This document shows positions 15,740 to 25,158 of a stretch of 40,357 nucleotides of DNA, piece by piece (position 1 is the first letter of the stretch; the number at the start of each line of letters is the position of its first letter). Position numbers and translations under genes: made by a program. Location: positions 1 to 40,357 of the forward strand of contig CAMPYJ010000024.1 of the NCBI GenBank assembly GCA_946998205.1, in the 5' to 3' direction. The notes beneath the pieces are model-generated. The model saw only the letters and a list, made by a program, of their open reading frames with translations. It searched no databases and was not told the origin of the DNA. Source of the DNA: an uncultured Prevotella sp. (GTDB taxonomy: Bacteria > Bacteroidota > Bacteroidia > Bacteroidales > Bacteroidaceae).

Positions 15740-15966
15740 TTTTCTGCTATCTTTTTTTGTACCATCTCAACAAGACTGTCAAGCGTCTTGAAATTCTTTG
15801 GAGTGACATCCGAATGGTTAAGTTCTATTCCATACATATCAGAAAGCGTCATCAAAATTGTTGTTATTCCAAGAGAGTCAAGCTCTTGAAACAAAAAATC
15901 AGAGTCTAAATCTACTAACGGTAACAGATTCTCCAGTGTTTGTCGAATAATTTCTTTCATTGTCAC
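15736..15966 (-). CDS. acyl carrier protein (starter-loading candidate)
   Basis: A 76-residue four-helix carrier. The 4'-phosphopantetheine site is in LFQELDSLGITTILM, with the serine of DSLG near residue 31. This DSLG is the usual attachment motif, followed by a hydrophobic helix II. The start may be the first or third codon (MTMKE). It overlaps the AMP-ligase by 4 bases, a loading pair. A MITE lies directly upstream (16009-16232), separating the pair from the exporter gene. Confidence 0.87.
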   Translation of the reverse strand: MTMKEIIRQTLENLLPLVDLDSDFLFQELDSLGITTILMTLSDMYGIELNHSDVTPKNFKTLDSLVEMVQKKIAEK

Positions 15967-16008
15967 AATAATAATAATTTAAAAAAATACGAGGTAAACA
16001 TCAAATAA

Positions 16009-16232
16009 GGGCGGTTCTATAAATTAGCTTTGACAGATTGTGAGACTATTTTTGGTTCAAAATGTAAGTTCGTTCAGTCGTGTAGCTCGCTACACTCCTT
16101 CACTCTCTTGCATTTTGACCTCAAAAATAAGCTCAAAATCTAACAAAGCTAATTTATAGGACCAGCCTAAAAATAGTCCACAGGATGACAAAACATAAAA
16201 AAACTTTATGGTGGTAATTGATAGAACTGTCC
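16009..16232. mobile_element. MITE between exporter and ACP genes
   Basis: About 224 bp. The left end is GGGCGGTTCTATAAATTAG and the diverged right end is GATAGAACTGTCC. The interior palindrome is GTGTAGCTCGCTACAC. An extra inner end (TAATTTATAGGACCAGCC, ending near 16169) suggests a composite of two copies. No clean target duplication. The region up to 16261 holds no gene. Confidence 0.75.
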
Positions 16233-16261
16233 TTTATGGAACGCCCCAATAAAATTTTTTT

Positions 16262-19200
16262 TCATACGCTTATAACTTTAATATTACGAATTCCCTCTAA
16301 ACTCTTGTCGGGCATATCAAACATAAATACCTGACATTTATCCTTTTTAATTTCTGCAACATCTATTGTCTTATGTATTTTTAAATTATGTACTAATCCT
16401 TCTGAACAATAGAACAACAATGTTGATTTCTCCTCATCAGGTTCATATACTGATACTATAACATTCTTATGCACCAAGGCATAGAGAAGTGCGAATTCTC
16501 CAAAACTATGGTTGAAGACAAGAACATTGGAAGATGTTACAACTCCATCTATCCACTGAGAAAAGTTGCTATACTTCTTTAGATTGTTCTGTACAGCACG
16601 ATATATTTCCGTTCCTTTATATCGATAGCGTTCAAGCAGTAGATTATGATAATAATGAGAGGTTTCTATCAAGGAAGCCATTTTAAGATACTCCTCAACA
16701 TAATACCTATGTATACTTTTTGTCCGCTGTACATATCCTTTTCCCCATCGAGCATCATTCAATAAAATGCGCTCATGTATACTTACTGTAATATTTCCAC
16801 CATACACCGCGAAGCTATTTCTTGGTAAAACATCATTCAAACCATGTAAGAACACAGGCACAATATCCAATCCCAATTGTTCTGCTATATAGAATGCACC
16901 TTTATGAAATCGCATAATAGAAGACGTGGAATTTCGTTCGCCTTCGGGAAATACGACAAGACTATATCCCTGATTTACACGTTCCCTAAGAACAGAGAGG
17001 TTCTTATTCATATCCTCTGATAGGGTAACAAAGCCCAACCATTGATAAATATGTTTTACTACCCAATTGTTACTTGGGAGTCTATTGGAAATGAGTACTA
17101 TTTTGGAACTCAACGCCATAAAAACAGCAGCATCCAACATTGATTGATGGTTGCTGATTATCATGGCAGGTTGTTCAAAGTCTTCATCAGAAGTTTTCTC
17201 CACACGATATTTAACCGTAGGTATATGCGTAAGATTATACTGATAAAGTCGCTGTACATATCTATGAAAATGTCTCCGCTTATTTGCCGTAGGCTTTAAC
17301 AAGCATAATGTCAAAAATCCTCTTGCATAAACTGTTGTCAACTGACAGAAAAAAACAAATGAAGATAATCCCATAACGAGAAGAGGAATCATTGAAACAG
17401 GTCGTTTACGATACTCGCCATTTTTGCGCACCAAAAAATTGAATATGAGTGGTGGAAAAATGTAAGCCATTAGCACTACAGAGAACATACCGGCAATTGT
17501 AACTTCTGCGAGTGAATGGAGTGCGGGATGACGTGCCACAATCAAAGTGCCGATTCCAATAAACATAATCAATGCCGAAATGATGATGGAATGCTTGTAA
17601 GAAGCCAACATCTTGCGACGATAAGCATATTCGTACATGGCACCCTCAGTCATGAAGATAGTATAATCATCGCCTTGACCGAAGATGAAGGTAGCCAAAA
17701 TGATATTGACAATGTTGAACTGCATACCAAATAAAGCCATGATACCCAATATCCACAACCAGCTAACTGCCATAGGGACAAATGAGAGGACTGCCAACTC
17801 GATACTGCCAAAAGAGAGCCAAAGGAAAAAGAACACGATGAATCCACATGCAAAGCCGATGTAGTTGAAGTCGTCAGACAAGTGATTGGCGATAGCACTA
17901 TTCATACTGACAACATCAAAGCTATAGCTATCATGCGAATCCAGGACATCCTCCACTTTCTTCACGTTGTTATCCTTCACGGAAAGAACATTAACTACAT
18001 TATATCTTCTATTGACACTATCCACGCTCAAGTTGGAAACAAAGAGTGACTGGGTAAGAGGTTTAAAGTAAGAGAAGCTTTGTGGCTGATAGCCCTTGTC
18101 TAACAAGGCATAGAACTCATCAAAACTATTGTCAGCAAAACCTTCCAAGCGCATACCTATTTCTAAGGAAGACTTGATTTTTTCCTTGTTACGTTGCACA
18201 AAATCCTGCCAAAGAAGCAAACGGCGTTGCTGCTCCTTATATGAAACTATAAATTGACTGCACGTATTGTAATCGTGCACCTTACCTTGGGCTTGCAATT
18301 TCTTGATACAAGGCTGTAAATGTAGGCTTTTGTCCAAAGCACCATCCATCGTAGAATCGGAAGAGATGGCATATACTTTCTGATACCCTCCACTCTGTAC
18401 CATCGCACGCTGGAAATACGCCATGTCTGCCTTCTGCTCATCAGTCATATAGTTGATGTGCCCCATGTTGGCATCAAACTGAGTTTGCAAACTGAAATAG
18501 CCAAACACCAAGGTTAGGACAATCACCGCAACCACAAAGACAGGTTTGTTTTCCAAAGACACATTGCTCAACTTATCTAAGAAAGTATGTTTCACTTCCT
18601 TTGTTTCCTTGGAAAGATGAGGAAGATAGATCAATACAAAGAAAATGGTACCGATGAGCAAGAAAGAACTGAATAAGCCCAGGTCACGCAAAGCAACAGA
18701 CTGCAAAGGCACCAATGCCAAGAAAGCCCCCACGGTCGTCACATTTCCTACCAACAAAGGCATCACTATTTCTCGCAAAGCCTTGCGTTTATTAGGCGTA
18801 TGGGAAAGGTGGGCGATAAAATGCAAAGGATAATTGACGGCGATACCCAAGATGACAGAAGATATGCCGATGACAATGACCGAGACCTTGTCATGGAAAA
18901 GAGCCAATCCACCCATGGCAAAGAGCCATCCCCATGCTATGGAGAATGCTATCAGAAGGAGATTATGGAAACTACGGAAAGAGAACAGGAGCAAGGCCAA
19001 TATCAAGGTCACGGAAATTATGACTGCCAAGATACTATCCGTCTTTATCTGAGAGGCATTGGTCACAGCTATAACTGGGGCGCCGATGATATGGATGTCA
19101 ATATTCTTATGCTCACTGGACACCTGGTCTGCACATGTCTGCAACATGTTGGTAAGCCGGGCATTGTTCTCCGTCTCGCTCGCTCCATAAGGGGAATCCA

Positions 19201-19849
19201 TCATGACAATGGCTTTCTGCATGTCGGGAGAAAAGATATACCCATTATACATCTCATGTTTGAGACCTGTATCTGAACGCTGCAACTTCTGTACCACAGG
19301 AGTAAAGATATTGAGTGGATCACGCTGAATATTATCAGCAAGAATGCCACCGGCAGGGAACATCAGCATTTGCTTGTCTTGCTTCAACTGATGAGCCACA
19401 TAGTTAGGCTGAGACATCACACTGTCCATTCTCGCATAATCAGCATCTGTCAAGAAATAAGGGATGTTTTTATAAACGAAGTCCGTCACCTCGGTCATCT
19501 TTTCCACATCAATCTGAGACATCACATTGGTAAGGATATGAGCGGTGTCAGTCTTCTCTAACTTTTCCACAAAAGCATCGATGCTGTTCACCATGGCATC
19601 AGGATCCGTCTTGTTATCATCACGATACTGGAAAATAGCAAACACTTTGTTTGCACCAGATATGTCCTGATATACCTTTAACGCATTGTGATGCTTGCTG
19701 TCAATTGGCAGAAAGTCGGCAATGTCTTCCTTATAACCCAAGCGCAACACCGACATCACCAACAGAAGAGTAATGACGACGAATGAGAAGATACACGTCA
19801 TGCGGTGCGTCTTCATATAATCATATAACTTCAGAATAAATTCTGGCAT
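16262..19849 (-). CDS. MMPL/RND exporter fused to PlsC acyltransferase and a methyltransferase-like end
   Basis: A 1195-residue three-part protein. Residues 1 to about 800 are an MMPL/RND transporter: an N-terminal helix (ILKLYDYMKTHRMTCIFSF), two large outside loops and two groups of membrane helices, including VIVIGISSVILGIAVNYPLHF and FIFGQGDDYTIFMTEG. Residues about 880-1060 are a lysophospholipid acyltransferase with NHQSMLD near 898 and VVFPEGERNS near 969. Residues about 1090-1195 resemble a class I methyltransferase core (VLVFNHSFGEFALLYALV, then YEPDEEK). Its glycine motif is degenerate, so activity is doubtful. It is likely to export or flip the finished lipid. The acyltransferase part looks richer in A/T (15 and 18 of 60 GC in two rows I counted) than the transporter part (29 of 60 in two rows). 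Confidence 0.88.
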   Translation of the reverse strand: MPEFILKLYDYMKTHRMTCIFSFVVITLLLVMSVLRLGYKEDIADFLPIDSKHHNALKVYQDISGANKVFAIFQYRDDNKTDPDAMVNSIDAFVEKLEKTDTAHILTNVMSQIDVEKMTEVTDFVYKNIPYFLTDADYARMDSVMSQPNYVAHQLKQDKQMLMFPAGGILADNIQRDPLNIFTPVVQKLQRSDTGLKHEMYNGYIFSPDMQKAIVMMDSPYGASETENNARLTNMLQTCADQVSSEHKNIDIHIIGAPVIAVTNASQIKTDSILAVIISVTLILALLLFSFRSFHNLLLIAFSIAWGWLFAMGGLALFHDKVSVIVIGISSVILGIAVNYPLHFIAHLSHTPNKRKALREIVMPLLVGNVTTVGAFLALVPLQSVALRDLGLFSSFLLIGTIFFVLIYLPHLSKETKEVKHTFLDKLSNVSLENKPVFVVAVIVLTLVFGYFSLQTQFDANMGHINYMTDEQKADMAYFQRAMVQSGGYQKVYAISSDSTMDGALDKSLHLQPCIKKLQAQGKVHDYNTCSQFIVSYKEQQRRLLLWQDFVQRNKEKIKSSLEIGMRLEGFADNSFDEFYALLDKGYQPQSFSYFKPLTQSLFVSNLSVDSVNRRYNVVNVLSVKDNNVKKVEDVLDSHDSYSFDVVSMNSAIANHLSDDFNYIGFACGFIVFFFLWLSFGSIELAVLSFVPMAVSWLWILGIMALFGMQFNIVNIILATFIFGQGDDYTIFMTEGAMYEYAYRRKMLASYKHSIIISALIMFIGIGTLIVARHPALHSLAEVTIAGMFSVVLMAYIFPPLIFNFLVRKNGEYRKRPVSMIPLLVMGLSSFVFFCQLTTVYARGFLTLCLLKPTANKRRHFHRYVQRLYQYNLTHIPTVKYRVEKTSDEDFEQPAMIISNHQSMLDAAVFMALSSKIVLISNRLPSNNWVVKHIYQWLGFVTLSEDMNKNLSVLRERVNQGYSLVVFPEGERNSTSSIMRFHKGAFYIAEQLGLDIVPVFLHGLNDVLPRNSFAVYGGNITVSIHERILLNDARWGKGYVQRTKSIHRYYVEEYLKMASLIETSHYYHNLLLERYRYKGTEIYRAVQNNLKKYSNFSQWIDGVVTSSNVLVFNHSFGEFALLYALVHKNVIVSVYEPDEEKSTLLFYCSEGLVHNLKIHKTIDVAEIKKDKCQVFMFDMPDKSLEGIRNIKVISV

Positions 19850-19865
19850 GTTACTTATTGTTTAT

Positions 19866-20058
19866 GGGCGGTTCTATAAATTACCGCCGTAAAGTTTTTT
19901 GTATGTTGGACAGTTTACGTTTTGTCATCTTGCGGTCTCTTTTTGGTTCAATTTGTTTGCTCATTCAGTCGTATAGCCCGCTATACTCCTTCACTCACAA
20001 ACAAATTGGCCACAAAAACAGCCTCGCAATCTGACAAAGCTAATTTATAGAACCGCCC
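19866..20058. mobile_element. MITE, short subtype, supplying a stop codon
   Basis: 193 bp with ends GGGCGGTTCTATAAATTAC and GCTAATTTATAGAACCGCCC, flanked by TTAT duplications (19862-19865 and 20059-20062). The interior has the TATAGCCCGCTATA palindrome. The neighbouring acyltransferase gene runs into its end and uses a stop codon inside the terminal repeat (20045-20047). The exporter gene starts 16 bases after its other end. Confidence 0.93.
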
Positions 20059-21172
20059 TTATTGGATTTGAATAAATTCCCAAGAAAATATCCATCAGTT
20101 TCCCGATGTCACAAGTGTCATATCGTTCCAACTTCTTGACACGCTTTAAGAACAATTCTTTTTGCTCCTGTGTATAGCAATCTTGATATTTCGTTGTACC
20201 ATATCGCAAGTCGTAAGCAATATAGTTGTTCGGATAGAGGCGATAAGCTGTATTGATTCTACTATCTAAGAGCTGAGCTATCGCCTTGTGATACTCGTTA
20301 TTGGTCAAGTTTTCAAACTTAGCCAATTCGGCATGGGAGATAGGGTCACAAAGTTCAATATGTACCCGTCCCTTGTATTGTACGATGCCCGTAAGAATGC
20401 TATTCAAGTCCTCTCCTGGTTTTTTAGTATATTTGGAGAACTGGGACTCATAAAGTTCCAAGGTCTTGAGGATGTCGCAAGATTCCCATTCGTAAGAGAT
20501 AGACACAGGAACGATATGAAGTTGGTCTATTGCTTTGATTTTGTCATCCAAGCAAGACATACAAAACATCTTGATGATACCTTGGTCTGTAGCGTCATTT
20601 CCATCCTTGGTTCTTCCATTGCGTTGTGCAATCCAAGCCGACTGTTTTTTCTCTGTAATGACATGACGGATATAATCGGAAAGGTGCTTCGAACAACGAT
20701 AGAACTCCTTTATGCTCCCCCCTGGACGTTCCACTTTAAACATCTTATTGCTCTTGCCAATGTCAATGATCAAAGGATTCATCATCAAGTTTGCCCCGAA
20801 GGTTATCTCCGTTGTGTCAAAACCATTCTGCACGAGGAAATACTGGAGTAGGCTGGAGTCGAGCATGATGTCTCGGTGATTAGATACATAAAGATATTGC
20901 TTGTGAGGATCTAATTTATCCAATCCTGAACAAGAAAAATCGGTAATGCTATTCTCTATTACACGCTTGTTGACCATACGCATCGTCTCCGTTTGGAATT
21001 CCTTCACGGTTTTATAGTTGGCTATGCGCTTACGCACCTTATCCAAAGGTTCTTCTGGGTAGACGTATGCCGCCAGAATGGGGAAGGAAGAACTATAAGC
21101 TATACGCTGCATAGCTGCAGGTATCTCCTCTGCATTATAGGGACGAATATCATCGAATATTGTTGATTTCAT
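20045..21172 (-). CDS. glycerolipid-type (PlsC/PlsB-like) acyltransferase
   Basis: A 375-residue cytoplasmic-side acyltransferase. NHRDIMLD (near residue 98) is the NHx4D catalytic motif, and the nearby AQRNGRTKDG fits the second substrate-binding block. It would move an acyl group from ACP or CoA to a lipid or polyene acceptor. The C-terminus is odd: the last five residues (IRAVL) and the stop are read from the target site and terminal repeat of the MITE, so the original end is lost. The missing part is probably short, since the catalytic core is complete. The hydrolase gene lies 60 bases upstream. Confidence 0.85.
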   Translation of the reverse strand: MKSTIFDDIRPYNAEEIPAAMQRIAYSSSFPILAAYVYPEEPLDKVRKRIANYKTVKEFQTETMRMVNKRVIENSITDFSCSGLDKLDPHKQYLYVSNHRDIMLDSSLLQYFLVQNGFDTTEITFGANLMMNPLIIDIGKSNKMFKVERPGGSIKEFYRCSKHLSDYIRHVITEKKQSAWIAQRNGRTKDGNDATDQGIIKMFCMSCLDDKIKAIDQLHIVPVSISYEWESCDILKTLELYESQFSKYTKKPGEDLNSILTGIVQYKGRVHIELCDPISHAELAKFENLTNNEYHKAIAQLLDSRINTAYRLYPNNYIAYDLRYGTTKYQDCYTQEQKELFLKRVKKLERYDTCDIGKLMDIFLGIYSNPIRAVL

Positions 21173-21232
21173 TAGCTTCTTTTGATTAAAATCTATACCT
21201 TATTATTTTATACATTTGATTATAAATATCGC

Positions 21233-22096
21233 TTACCGAGTTAATCCCCTCAGCCAAATCAGGAACTCATCCTTCCATTGTCGGCATTCTGCTGTACCTT
21301 TATAGTCGGTAGCACCAAAACCATGACCACCAGTCTTATATTGGATATAACGGTGATCGACATGATGAACCGTAAGCGCAGAGTCAAGAAGTTCTGAATT
21401 ATGGTATTTCACGATAGGGTCGTCCTGGCAATTAACCAAAAATACAGGAGGACAATCATCCGGAACATGCAACTCAAGGGAAAGAGAATCACGCAATTGT
21501 CGATTATTCTTTCTTCTATCCCCTAATAAAGCACGTCGTGAACGCTTATGCACACACTTGTCTACCATCGTCACGACAGGATAGATAGAGGCGATAAAAG
21601 CAGGACGCTCTTTTGGTTGCAACAGCTCGCCTGCCGACATCACAAGATGGCCGCCTGCCGAAAAGCCCATGGCACCAAGACTGTCGGGATTGATACCATA
21701 TCGTTGTGAATGTTCCTTGATATATCGCATAGCTTGATGCAAGTCATTCAAAGCATCAGGATAGCGATTCCCTCGAAAAATATAGCGATAGTGTGTAAAA
21801 TAAGCCCAGAAGCCTGCTGTACGATAATGAAGTACAAAGGCAGAAATACCATATTTCTGTAACCATTCACCTACCGCTTTGCCCTCTGCTTCCATATCAT
21901 GCCAAAAATAACTACCACCAGGACAGACCACTACAGCAACATTGTTGTGCCCAGGAGCTAAGTAAGGGATCATCTCTACTATCCTATGGCAATCAATTCC
22001 TTCCCAAATGTTGACCTTACCATTTTTCTCTTGCGCCGTCAGTGTCAAGACTCCTAAGTAAAGCAACATCCACAAAGTATATAATTTTCTCTTCAT
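21233..22096 (-). CDS. secreted alpha/beta hydrolase (esterase type)
   Basis: A 287-residue hydrolase with a signal peptide (MKRKLYTLWMLLYLGVLTLT, cleavage near LTAQ), so it acts in the periplasm or outside. CPGGSYFWHD matches the oxyanion-hole region of the HGG type. GFSAGGH (near 145) gives the nucleophile Ser, NCQDDPIV (near 227) the Asp and GGHGFG (near 256) the His. It resembles the acetyl-xylan-esterase / carboxylesterase group of Bacteroidetes. Inside a polyene cluster it may remove an acyl group from the exported product, but a gene recruited from sugar-ester metabolism is possible. Not a known member of proteobacterial APE clusters. Confidence 0.85.
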   Translation of the reverse strand: MKRKLYTLWMLLYLGVLTLTAQEKNGKVNIWEGIDCHRIVEMIPYLAPGHNNVAVVVCPGGSYFWHDMEAEGKAVGEWLQKYGISAFVLHYRTAGFWAYFTHYRYIFRGNRYPDALNDLHQAMRYIKEHSQRYGINPDSLGAMGFSAGGHLVMSAGELLQPKERPAFIASIYPVVTMVDKCVHKRSRRALLGDRRKNNRQLRDSLSLELHVPDDCPPVFLVNCQDDPIVKYHNSELLDSALTVHHVDHRYIQYKTGGHGFGATDYKGTAECRQWKDEFLIWLRGLTR

Positions 22097-22142
22097 TTGC
22101 TTCTTTCTGTCTTTTGTTCTTTACTTTCCTTCAAGTCCTTCA

Positions 22143-23636
22143 TTATTCGTTCAACTTGTTCAAAACATAATTTCTGCCCAATATGGCTTCTGCAGTACTA
22201 ATAGCAGTCAGAGGAACTCCACAAAATCCATGCAAGTTGTTGTTCTGTCCTGTCAACAGGAGATTACTTATCTTGGTCACAACTGGAAGCTGTGAGAGAG
22301 CCATATTCTTGTAATCCTTGCTATAGCCACACAATGCTCCCTCCTTTACACCGTAGAAATCACGGATGGTCAATGGTGAGGAAGCATTAACCTTGTCTAT
22401 GCACTCCTTGAAGTTTGGGTGCATCTCCTCCACACGTTCCAAAAGTTGTTTTGTCATTTTCTCTTTCCAAGCCTCATAATCAGCCCCACGATGTCCCACC
22501 GTGGTATTCTCCCATCGTCTAACCTCGTCATAGAGCATAGGAGCAGTAATGAGCACCTTGGTGCTGTATTTGCCTTGATGGTTCTCTGGTGAAGTCATAA
22601 AGAGAAACCCAAGGGGCCAAGATTCATGATGTTCGCCAAAGTTCCACATCTCATCATATTTCGTCATATAATATTCCGAATGATTGATATAAGGGAAGGA
22701 GTTTGGTTTGAGCTTGATATATGCAGAAAAGGCCGAATAAGCATTAGGTATCGCCTCTAAGCGATTACGATAAGCCTTCGGAAAAGCCTTTTCGGGCATC
22801 AGTTTCAAGAGCGTACAAGGATGGATGGCAGAGATATAATAATCTCCTCGAAATTCAGTGCCCGTTCGGGTTCGGACGAAATCAACATGTCTGTCATTCA
22901 CTTCCACCCATTCCACTCCATCATTGGTGATGACAGAGCCTCCTGATTGTTGTATGACGGAAACCAACAAGTTGGCAAACTTGTCGCTACCCCCAACAAA
23001 ACGGCTTGCCCCATTGATATACAGGGCACTGATGATAGCATGGATAAAGGCTGGAGTCTCGTCATGACGCCCACCATAAAGAGGATTCATATAAGCTAAC
23101 ACACTACGCAATTTGGTGTTGGGAATGTATTTTGCCACAAAAACATCTGCAGGCATCAAAAAGTCTTCTGAATGCACCTTGAACAGGTCGGTAGTTGGTC
23201 GAAGGTTGAACAAATCAACAGCATCTGTAATAGCAAAAATCGCCTTAAGATATTCTTCCAAATGTGTCTTTTCCTCAGGAAAGTAAGTTGCCAAGGATTT
23301 AACAAACCCTTCCTTACCCTTTTGGATGCGATAGGTCATCTTATCTTCTGCAAAATAGAGACTGTCGGTGCACTCATCGTCCACATCCATCAGTTCCACC
23401 TTGTCCATGATGCCCAGATACTGGCAAATGCGACGTATATTTCCACCTGGTTGCATACCTCCTATAACGTGCATTCCTGTATCAAACTCTTCGCCAAAGC
23501 GTCTGAAAGTTTGTAAGCCTCCTCCAGCTGTGGCGTTCTTCTCAAGAACAGTCACACGCAAACCTTCCTTGGCAAGGATGGCACCCGTAAACAATCCTCC
23601 CAATCCGCCACCTATGATGATAGCTGTTTTATTCAT
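22143..23636 (-). CDS. FAD/NAD(P)-dependent oxidoreductase, RetSat/CrtI-like (2)
   Basis: A 497-residue flavoprotein. It opens with a Rossmann motif (AIIIGGGLGGLFTGAILAKE) and the second Gly-rich stretch (LEKNATAGGGLQTF). It ends with a typical FAD-closing region (NLLLTGQNNNLHGFCGVPLT). Relatives are phytoene desaturases, carotenoid isomerases and retinol saturases, all acting on conjugated polyenes. It overlaps the paralogous gene upstream by 8 bases. The two share the same layout, including (A/G)xF(E/D)TGMH(F/V)IG, so they come from duplication or work as a pair. Reduction, desaturation or isomerisation of the polyene is inferred from family and context. Confidence 0.87.
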   Translation of the reverse strand: MNKTAIIIGGGLGGLFTGAILAKEGLRVTVLEKNATAGGGLQTFRRFGEEFDTGMHVIGGMQPGGNIRRICQYLGIMDKVELMDVDDECTDSLYFAEDKMTYRIQKGKEGFVKSLATYFPEEKTHLEEYLKAIFAITDAVDLFNLRPTTDLFKVHSEDFLMPADVFVAKYIPNTKLRSVLAYMNPLYGGRHDETPAFIHAIISALYINGASRFVGGSDKFANLLVSVIQQSGGSVITNDGVEWVEVNDRHVDFVRTRTGTEFRGDYYISAIHPCTLLKLMPEKAFPKAYRNRLEAIPNAYSAFSAYIKLKPNSFPYINHSEYYMTKYDEMWNFGEHHESWPLGFLFMTSPENHQGKYSTKVLITAPMLYDEVRRWENTTVGHRGADYEAWKEKMTKQLLERVEEMHPNFKECIDKVNASSPLTIRDFYGVKEGALCGYSKDYKNMALSQLPVVTKISNLLLTGQNNNLHGFCGVPLTAISTAEAILGRNYVLNKLNE

Positions 23637-25131
23637 TAGCCACTTTTATTTGTGTATAAATCGTTTTTGCCGTCAGGAACTCACTGCAAGTGACTATTGT
23701 ACCGACTAAAACGCCTAACATACCATGTGAGTTAATATTCTGCCCTGTCAGATAAACATTTGGAATTCTTGTACGTTGCGGAACTCTACATGCTGCACCC
23801 ATATTAATGTCCTTAGCATTTCCATACATAGAACCTTCTGCCGTTCCCGTGTAATCCAAATAGGTAAGAGGCGTTGATGTATAATATTGCTGTATTTGTT
23901 TTCTGACACCAGGAAAATGTTGTTCCAAGACATCCAGTAATTTCTCTGCTTTTTGTCTTTTGAAGTCCTCATAGTCTTGCCCCCGCCTTCCAACAGTAGT
24001 TTTTTTCCATTTCTCTACATCCTTCATTTGCATGTAAGAAAGCACTACACCTGTAGAAGCAAACTTAGGATGTTCCTCTTGACAAAAATGCATATAGAGA
24101 AAGCCTTTAGGCCATGTTGCTTCCGTATATCTCTCACAATCCCAAGGTGTGTCTCCTTGGTAACCATAATAGTTGTAGTTTTGATAAGGTACTTTATTCT
24201 CTTTAAAACGCAAGTAGACAACAAAACCTCCCACAGTCTGTGGTATAGTATTGATACGTTTTCTGAAAGCCGGGCGAATCAGCTTGCTATCTATCAATTC
24301 CAAGGTTCGGATAGGATGTGCATCCGAGATGATATAATCACAAGACATTTGCTCTTTGCCATTGATTTTGACTGCCACGGCATGGGTATCATCACAAATG
24401 ACACGAGTCACCTTCTTTCGCGTCAGCACCTCGCCACCATATCTTTGAATGGTTGCCGCCAATGACTTTGCAACGAAGTCACTTCCTCCTTGAAAACGGA
24501 AAGCACTCTTGTTATAGAAATCCATAATAAAAGCATGTGTGGCAAACGGAGTTTTATCTTTCTCTGCCGCATAAAGCGGAAGGTTGCCCACTAATACTTT
24601 TGCCAATGTCGAATCGGTAATTACCTCATCAATAACCTCATTGATGGAACGTAGTTGGTATTCTGGACTAACCATAGAATCAGTCTCTGCTTCCTTGAGA
24701 GAATGTAAAGAAGAAGCATTGGATACCTTCTCCACCAAATCAAAGTATCTTTCTAAGTTATCGTGCTGATTGGGAAAATATTCCGTCATCTGACTGATGA
24801 AAGCTTCCCTACCATTAGGAAACTTATACCTTTTTCCATTCAAAGCCACGACATCATAACCAGTTGTATCGAGTTGAGAGAGTTGTACATCCTTGTCTAT
24901 CTCCAAATATTTCATCATTTTATCCAATGTCTGCCCCTTGCCTGCGCTTCCTATAAAGTGCATTCCTGTCTCAAACTTGGCCCCTTGACGAAAGAAACAT
25001 TGTAAGCATCCTCCTATCTGTATACCTTGCTCGAGCACAGTGACCTGATAGCCATTCTTTGCCAAGATGACACCAGTAGACAAGCCACCCAGTCCACTTC
25101 CGATAATGATCACTTTTTTCTTGTCACTCAT
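23629..25131 (-). CDS. FAD/NAD(P)-dependent oxidoreductase, RetSat/CrtI-like (1)
   Basis: A 500-residue paralogue of the next gene in the operon. The Rossmann motif is VIIIGSGLGGLSTGVILAKN, then LEQGIQIGGCLQCFFRQG. The middle has SAFRFQGGSDFVAKSLAATI, the usual second dinucleotide-associated block. The C-terminal NVYLTGQNINSHGMLGVLVG closes the FAD site. It has no signal peptide, so it acts on carrier-bound or lipid-bound chains in the cytoplasm. The gene is 27 bases after the glycosyltransferase-acyltransferase gene and overlaps its partner. Confidence 0.87.
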   Translation of the reverse strand: MSDKKKVIIIGSGLGGLSTGVILAKNGYQVTVLEQGIQIGGCLQCFFRQGAKFETGMHFIGSAGKGQTLDKMMKYLEIDKDVQLSQLDTTGYDVVALNGKRYKFPNGREAFISQMTEYFPNQHDNLERYFDLVEKVSNASSLHSLKEAETDSMVSPEYQLRSINEVIDEVITDSTLAKVLVGNLPLYAAEKDKTPFATHAFIMDFYNKSAFRFQGGSDFVAKSLAATIQRYGGEVLTRKKVTRVICDDTHAVAVKINGKEQMSCDYIISDAHPIRTLELIDSKLIRPAFRKRINTIPQTVGGFVVYLRFKENKVPYQNYNYYGYQGDTPWDCERYTEATWPKGFLYMHFCQEEHPKFASTGVVLSYMQMKDVEKWKKTTVGRRGQDYEDFKRQKAEKLLDVLEQHFPGVRKQIQQYYTSTPLTYLDYTGTAEGSMYGNAKDINMGAACRVPQRTRIPNVYLTGQNINSHGMLGVLVGTIVTCSEFLTAKTIYTQIKVANE

Positions 25132-25158
25132 TCCTCAACGTTTAATGTTCCTTTGTTT

